From assembly GCF_024347595.1 (NCBI RefSeq), contig NZ_AP025506.1, forward strand, positions 248,001 through 312,000: a DNA stretch of 64,000 nucleotides. The letters are read 5' to 3'. The first letter of the stretch is position 1, and every line of letters begins with the position of its first letter. Source of the stretch: Vibrio pomeroyi. GTDB taxonomy: Bacteria; Pseudomonadota; Gammaproteobacteria; Enterobacterales; Vibrionaceae. Of this stretch, positions 60,862 through 64,000 are shown piece after piece. The notes under the pieces were generated by a model. The model searched no databases, was not told where the DNA came from, and saw only the letters and a program-made list of their open reading frames with translations. The position numbers and the translations under genes are program-made.

Positions 60862-62625
60862 TTATTCTGCAGACGAAACGTTATCTTCTACCTGTGATAC
60901 TTTCTTATACTGAACCTTTGAAAAGTCTCTGTTAGGGAATAAAAAGTTCGCTTCGCTACGAATTTGCTCTGCCTTACTTTCTTCACCTAGGCCTTGATAC
61001 GCCAGAATCAGATTGCTGTAGAAAGCTGGTCTTGGTTTGCTCTTTATGATCTCCAGTGACCAATCGATGTAAGGCTGTATAAGGCTCGGGTCGGCTTTAT
61101 ACAGACCAATATTAAGGTAAGTGCTGTAGATGTCCCAGTCGTAGCGATCTTTCCAAACTACTGGGTTAGTTACTTGTTTGAGAATATCTGGGTTTTTAGG
61201 TGTAGATCGCTCGAATTTAGTCAGTACATAGTTAGTGTGTAGCGCGCTCAACATATAGAAGCTCACTAGGATTGGTAATACCAAACTGTTCACTCTGAAT
61301 AGTGTTTTGCTGATGATACTGAACGGCTGCTGATAGTGACGTGAGGCACGCTGATCCACCCAGTAAATCAGAATGATGAAGGTTATCCAATGAATCGCCG
61401 AATGATAAAACGGATACTCCAGTTGAGAGTGCAAGAGTATCGGTATAAACAGCGCAAGTAATGCCAGGCGTGTGCCTTTTGCTGAACTTGCTATACGAGA
61501 CATTACTAACACCGCGGCAATCAAGATTCCTATGATTGGTATTATGCCACCTTCAACACCCCAAAAAAGAAACTCATTGTGCGGGTGATCCATAGAGGGA
61601 AGCCCCGGATGATAATTTGAGTTCAGTTGATGCTGGCGAGCCGTATATAGTGTGTATTCAGATTCGAACTTTCCGTAGCCATAACCGGTAAATGGCTTTT
61701 CGATCATCATGTCTAATGCTTGTGGAAAGGTGTAAGCGCGCGGGCTTTCTAAGTTCGCTTTCTTGCTAGCGATACTATCTGTAGCGCTGAGGTTGATTAC
61801 CGTAAACGCAACCACGATACCGACAGCAACGGATGCACACCATCCGTAGAAGCGTTTTTTGGTCGAGAACTTGTAAAGGTAAGGCAGAATACACACGAAC
61901 CCAATGAGTGCTGCTAACCAACCTGTGCGTGATGCGATGATGATCAGCAGTGGTACCGTTAACGTTGGTGTCAGGTAGAGTAAAAATGATTCGCTAATTT
62001 TATGGTTGTACTTGGCTGGCTGCCTCGCTAATAGGTAAGCAGAAAGGACAAAACCCGTCGCTAAAAAACTAGCCATCACATTTGGTTGTTGGAAGATTCC
62101 ATAAGGACGATTAGCTTCAGTGTTGTAACCAAATAGGTTACCAGGCTCCAGCAAAAAATATTGCACATAGCCAAACAATGCTTGTATGACGACAGCAAGT
62201 ACGATGAACCACAGCATGCGCTGTTTATGTTTATTACTGAATTTGAATTGTTGAAGAACCACGAATAAGGCAAAGCCAGCCCATAACCCAAGTAATCGAC
62301 CTGAAGCTCCTTCCGGCGAAGCATTGCTGTATAGAATCGGCAATGTGAGTATCACGCAGCTTATCAGCAAGCCTATGGTTAACTTGGAATACTTGAGTAC
62401 TCGATTGGTCGCGAGTTGATAAAAGCCGATGGCTAAGGTGAAGCTCAGTGCTAACCAAGTGGTAGGGTTAAAGGATAGAGCAAGGCCTGAGCCCCCTGGA
62501 TTAGGCATGAAGAAATGCATGGCGAGCAAGAACACAACAGCTAATGAAGCGAGGAATGCTTTGTTGAGTGGTAACTGAGTGACCTGATTTTCTAGCTGGG
62601 TACCGCTAGTATGTATTGTTGCCAT
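60862..62625 (-). CDS. PglL/Wzy-type O-oligosaccharyltransferase or ligase
   Basis: Integral inner-membrane protein of 587 residues with about 12 hydrophobic helices in the first 440 residues and a periplasmic or soluble C-terminal region (about 460-587) rich in helices. The large periplasmic loop holds PGLPSMDHPHNEFLFWGVEGG (about 334-354) with the conserved His of Wzy_C/PglL-type ligases, and the sequence fits the PglL O-OTase layout (Wzy_C plus Wzy_C_2-like tail). In the family this enzyme transfers lipid-linked glycan to Ser of pilins or other periplasmic proteins. WaaL-like ligation is the alternative. No glycan genes are adjacent. It lies downstream of uvrA in the same direction, after a terminator. 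Confidence 0.8.
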   Translation of the reverse strand: MATIHTSGTQLENQVTQLPLNKAFLASLAVVFLLAMHFFMPNPGGSGLALSFNPTTWLALSFTLAIGFYQLATNRVLKYSKLTIGLLISCVILTLPILYSNASPEGASGRLLGLWAGFALFVVLQQFKFSNKHKQRMLWFIVLAVVIQALFGYVQYFLLEPGNLFGYNTEANRPYGIFQQPNVMASFLATGFVLSAYLLARQPAKYNHKISESFLLYLTPTLTVPLLIIIASRTGWLAALIGFVCILPYLYKFSTKKRFYGWCASVAVGIVVAFTVINLSATDSIASKKANLESPRAYTFPQALDMMIEKPFTGYGYGKFESEYTLYTARQHQLNSNYHPGLPSMDHPHNEFLFWGVEGGIIPIIGILIAAVLVMSRIASSAKGTRLALLALFIPILLHSQLEYPFYHSAIHWITFIILIYWVDQRASRHYQQPFSIISKTLFRVNSLVLPILVSFYMLSALHTNYVLTKFERSTPKNPDILKQVTNPVVWKDRYDWDIYSTYLNIGLYKADPSLIQPYIDWSLEIIKSKPRPAFYSNLILAYQGLGEESKAEQIRSEANFLFPNRDFSKVQYKKVSQVEDNVSSAE

Positions 62626-62640
62626 AAATCCCTAACCTTA

Positions 62641-62680
62641 TAAAAACAGAGCTTGTTCCTTTTGAAACAAGCTCTGTTAC
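62641..62680 (-). terminator. Intrinsic terminator after uvrA
   Basis: On the minus strand AACAGAGCTTGTT-TCAAAAGG-AACAAGCTCTGTT then TTT: a 13-base-pair stem located 16 bases before the next gene's start, so the ligase gene probably has its own promoter or relies on read-through. Confidence 0.88.
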
Positions 62681-62721
62681 TTTAACATTTTTCTGTCTGC
62701 TCGCAGGGCGCTATTTTACAC

Positions 62722-64000
62722 CTAGTTCAAATTTAACATAGGCTTAAGGAAGCGAGCGGTGTACGAACCTTCGACTAACGCCACATCTTCAGGTGTACCC
62801 TCTGCAACAATCTCACCACCGCCTTGTCCGCCTTCTGGGCCTAAATCTAAGATCCAGTCAGCTGTTTTTACGACATCTAGATTGTGCTCAATTACTACAA
62901 CCGTATTACCGTGATCACGCAGTCGATGCAGTACCGTTAATAGCTGCTGGATATCGTGGAAATGAAGACCTGTTGTGGGCTCATCGAGAATGTATAAGGT
63001 TTTGCCTGTATCTCGTTTAGACAGCTCGCGAGCCAATTTAACACGTTGTGCTTCACCGCCAGATAAGGTGGTTGCCGCTTGGCCTAAGCGAATGTACGAA
63101 AGACCCACATCCATAAGCGTTTGCAGTTTACGTGCAATCACTGGAACTGGATTAAAGAACTCACGAGCATCTTCAACAGTCATCTCAAGAACTTCGTCGA
63201 TGGTTTTACCCTTGTAGCGAACTTCTAGTGTTTCACGGTTGTAGCGCTTTCCTTTACACACATCACACGGAACATACACATCAGGTAAGAAGTGCATTTC
63301 TACCTTGATAACGCCATCGCCCTGACACGCTTCACAGCGCCCGCCACGTACGTTAAAGCTGAATCTTCCTGCTTTGTAACCACGTGAACGTGACTCTTGT
63401 GTGCCAGCAAAAAGTTCACGAATAGGAGTGAAGATACCAGTATAGGTCGCAGGGTTTGATCTTGGTGTGCGTCCTATTGGGCTTTGATCAATATCGATTA
63501 CCTTATCGAAATGCTCTAACCCTTTAATCTTTTTATGTTTTGCCGGTACTGCTGTGGTTGCGCCATTAAGTTGAGTGTGAGCAACTTTGAAGAAGGTGTC
63601 GTTAATTAATGTCGATTTACCTGAACCCGATACACCCGTAATACAGCTAAATAATCCAACTGGAATAGTTGCCGTGACATTCTTTAGGTTGTTACCTGTC
63701 GCTCCAACGATCTCTACGACTTTCTTCTTGTCGATTGGTGTTCGTTGTTTTGGTACTTCAATTTCTTTCACACCACTCAGATATTGGCCGGTTAAAGAGT
63801 TCGGGTTGTCGATGATGTCTTGCATGGTGCCTTCTGCGACTACGTGACCACCGTGAACACCAGCGCCAGGGCCAATATCGATGACATGGTCTGCACAGCG
63901 AATAGCATCTTCATCATGTTCTACAACAAGTACCGTATTGCCTAGGTCTCTCAAGTGTACCAAGGTTTGCAGTAGACGCTCATTATCACGCTGGTGGAGG
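62722..64000 (-). CDS. uvrA: Excinuclease ABC subunit A (UvrA), C-terminal part
   Basis: Only the last 426 or so residues are in the window; the reading frame is open to the edge ([13 protein letters not shown] continues upstream), so the gene is cut by the window end and is not truncated. It is the damage-recognition ATPase of nucleotide excision repair. Visible: Walker A of the second ATPase [11 protein letters not shown], the zinc-finger cysteines in [16 protein letters not shown]...CDVCKG, the ABC signature [12 protein letters not shown], Walker [12 protein letters not shown], and the C-terminal [14 protein letters not shown]. The stop lies 41 bases before the terminator stem. Confidence 0.97.
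   Translation of the reverse strand, partial: LHQRDNERLLQTLVHLRDLGNTVLVVEHDEDAIRCADHVIDIGPGAGVHGGHVVAEGTMQDIIDNPNSLTGQYLSGVKEIEVPKQRTPIDKKKVVEIVGATGNNLKNVTATIPVGLFSCITGVSGSGKSTLINDTFFKVAHTQLNGATTAVPAKHKKIKGLEHFDKVIDIDQSPIGRTPRSNPATYTGIFTPIRELFAGTQESRSRGYKAGRFSFNVRGGRCEACQGDGVIKVEMHFLPDVYVPCDVCKGKRYNRETLEVRYKGKTIDEVLEMTVEDAREFFNPVPVIARKLQTLMDVGLSYIRLGQAATTLSGGEAQRVKLARELSKRDTGKTLYILDEPTTGLHFHDIQQLLTVLHRLRDHGNTVVVIEHNLDVVKTADWILDLGPEGGQGGGEIVAEGTPEDVALVEGSYTARFLKPMLNLN

Overview
This window is almost certainly part of the main chromosome of a marine Vibrio. The evidence is the sodium-type flagellar motor gene motX beside purA, a Vibrio-like gene order (metH, lysC, a class V aminotransferase, a PglL-type ligase, uvrA), pspG next to dusA, a lysine riboswitch on lysC, and long tandem rRNA operons with a Vibrio-type 5S. 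The Splendidus clade is my guess from protein resemblance only. I see no prophage, transposon, integron, CRISPR array or defence island. It is core chromosome, and the interest lies in regulation and in the rRNA/tRNA block.

Layout. 1-11,100: tsaE end, amiB, mutL, miaA, hfq, hflX, hflK and hflC run in one direction (cell-wall cleavage, mismatch repair, tRNA modification, RNA chaperone, FtsH regulators), then a reversed DUF2065 gene and purA. 11,100-19,900: motX, a reversed periplasmic amidohydrolase with a PurR-like site, rnr, rlmB, the ribosomal protein operon rpsF-rpsR-rplI (without priB between rpsF and rpsR), and a reversed DUF481 outer membrane protein. 19,900-34,800: dnaB, alr, an Omp85-type barrel without POTRA domains, yjbQ, pgi, zur-cheX, dusA, pspG with a sigma-54 promoter, a small outer membrane barrel, a 76-residue orphan and the sulfate reduction operon cysJIH.

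34,800-51,900: three complete rRNA operons in direct tandem. Their 16S-23S spacers differ: no tRNA (a long GNRA-capped hairpin instead), tRNA-Glu, and tRNA-Ile plus tRNA-Ala. The first operon has two promoters. The second and third each have one, and the second has a poor -10. tRNA-Asp, tRNA-Trp and a decayed second tRNA-Trp follow, each with its own terminator-like hairpin. An approximately 800-base stretch without genes separates this block from the next.

52,500-64,000: a CPA1 sodium/proton antiporter and, divergent from it, metH with two adjacent MetJ boxes; lysC (reversed) under a lysine riboswitch; a class V aminotransferase; a PglL/Wzy-type O-oligosaccharyltransferase; and the C-terminal part of uvrA, which runs off the window.

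Most genes belong to translation, RNA metabolism, replication and amino-acid or sulfur metabolism. cysJIH supplies sulfide, and metH and lysC act in the aspartate/methionine pathways. I did not find a convincing undescribed system. The best leads are the divergent control regions of the tandem rRNA operons, the tRNA-Trp pseudogene, the terminator between tRNA-Asp and tRNA-Trp, the PurR-like site on a periplasmic amidohydrolase, and the missing priB.
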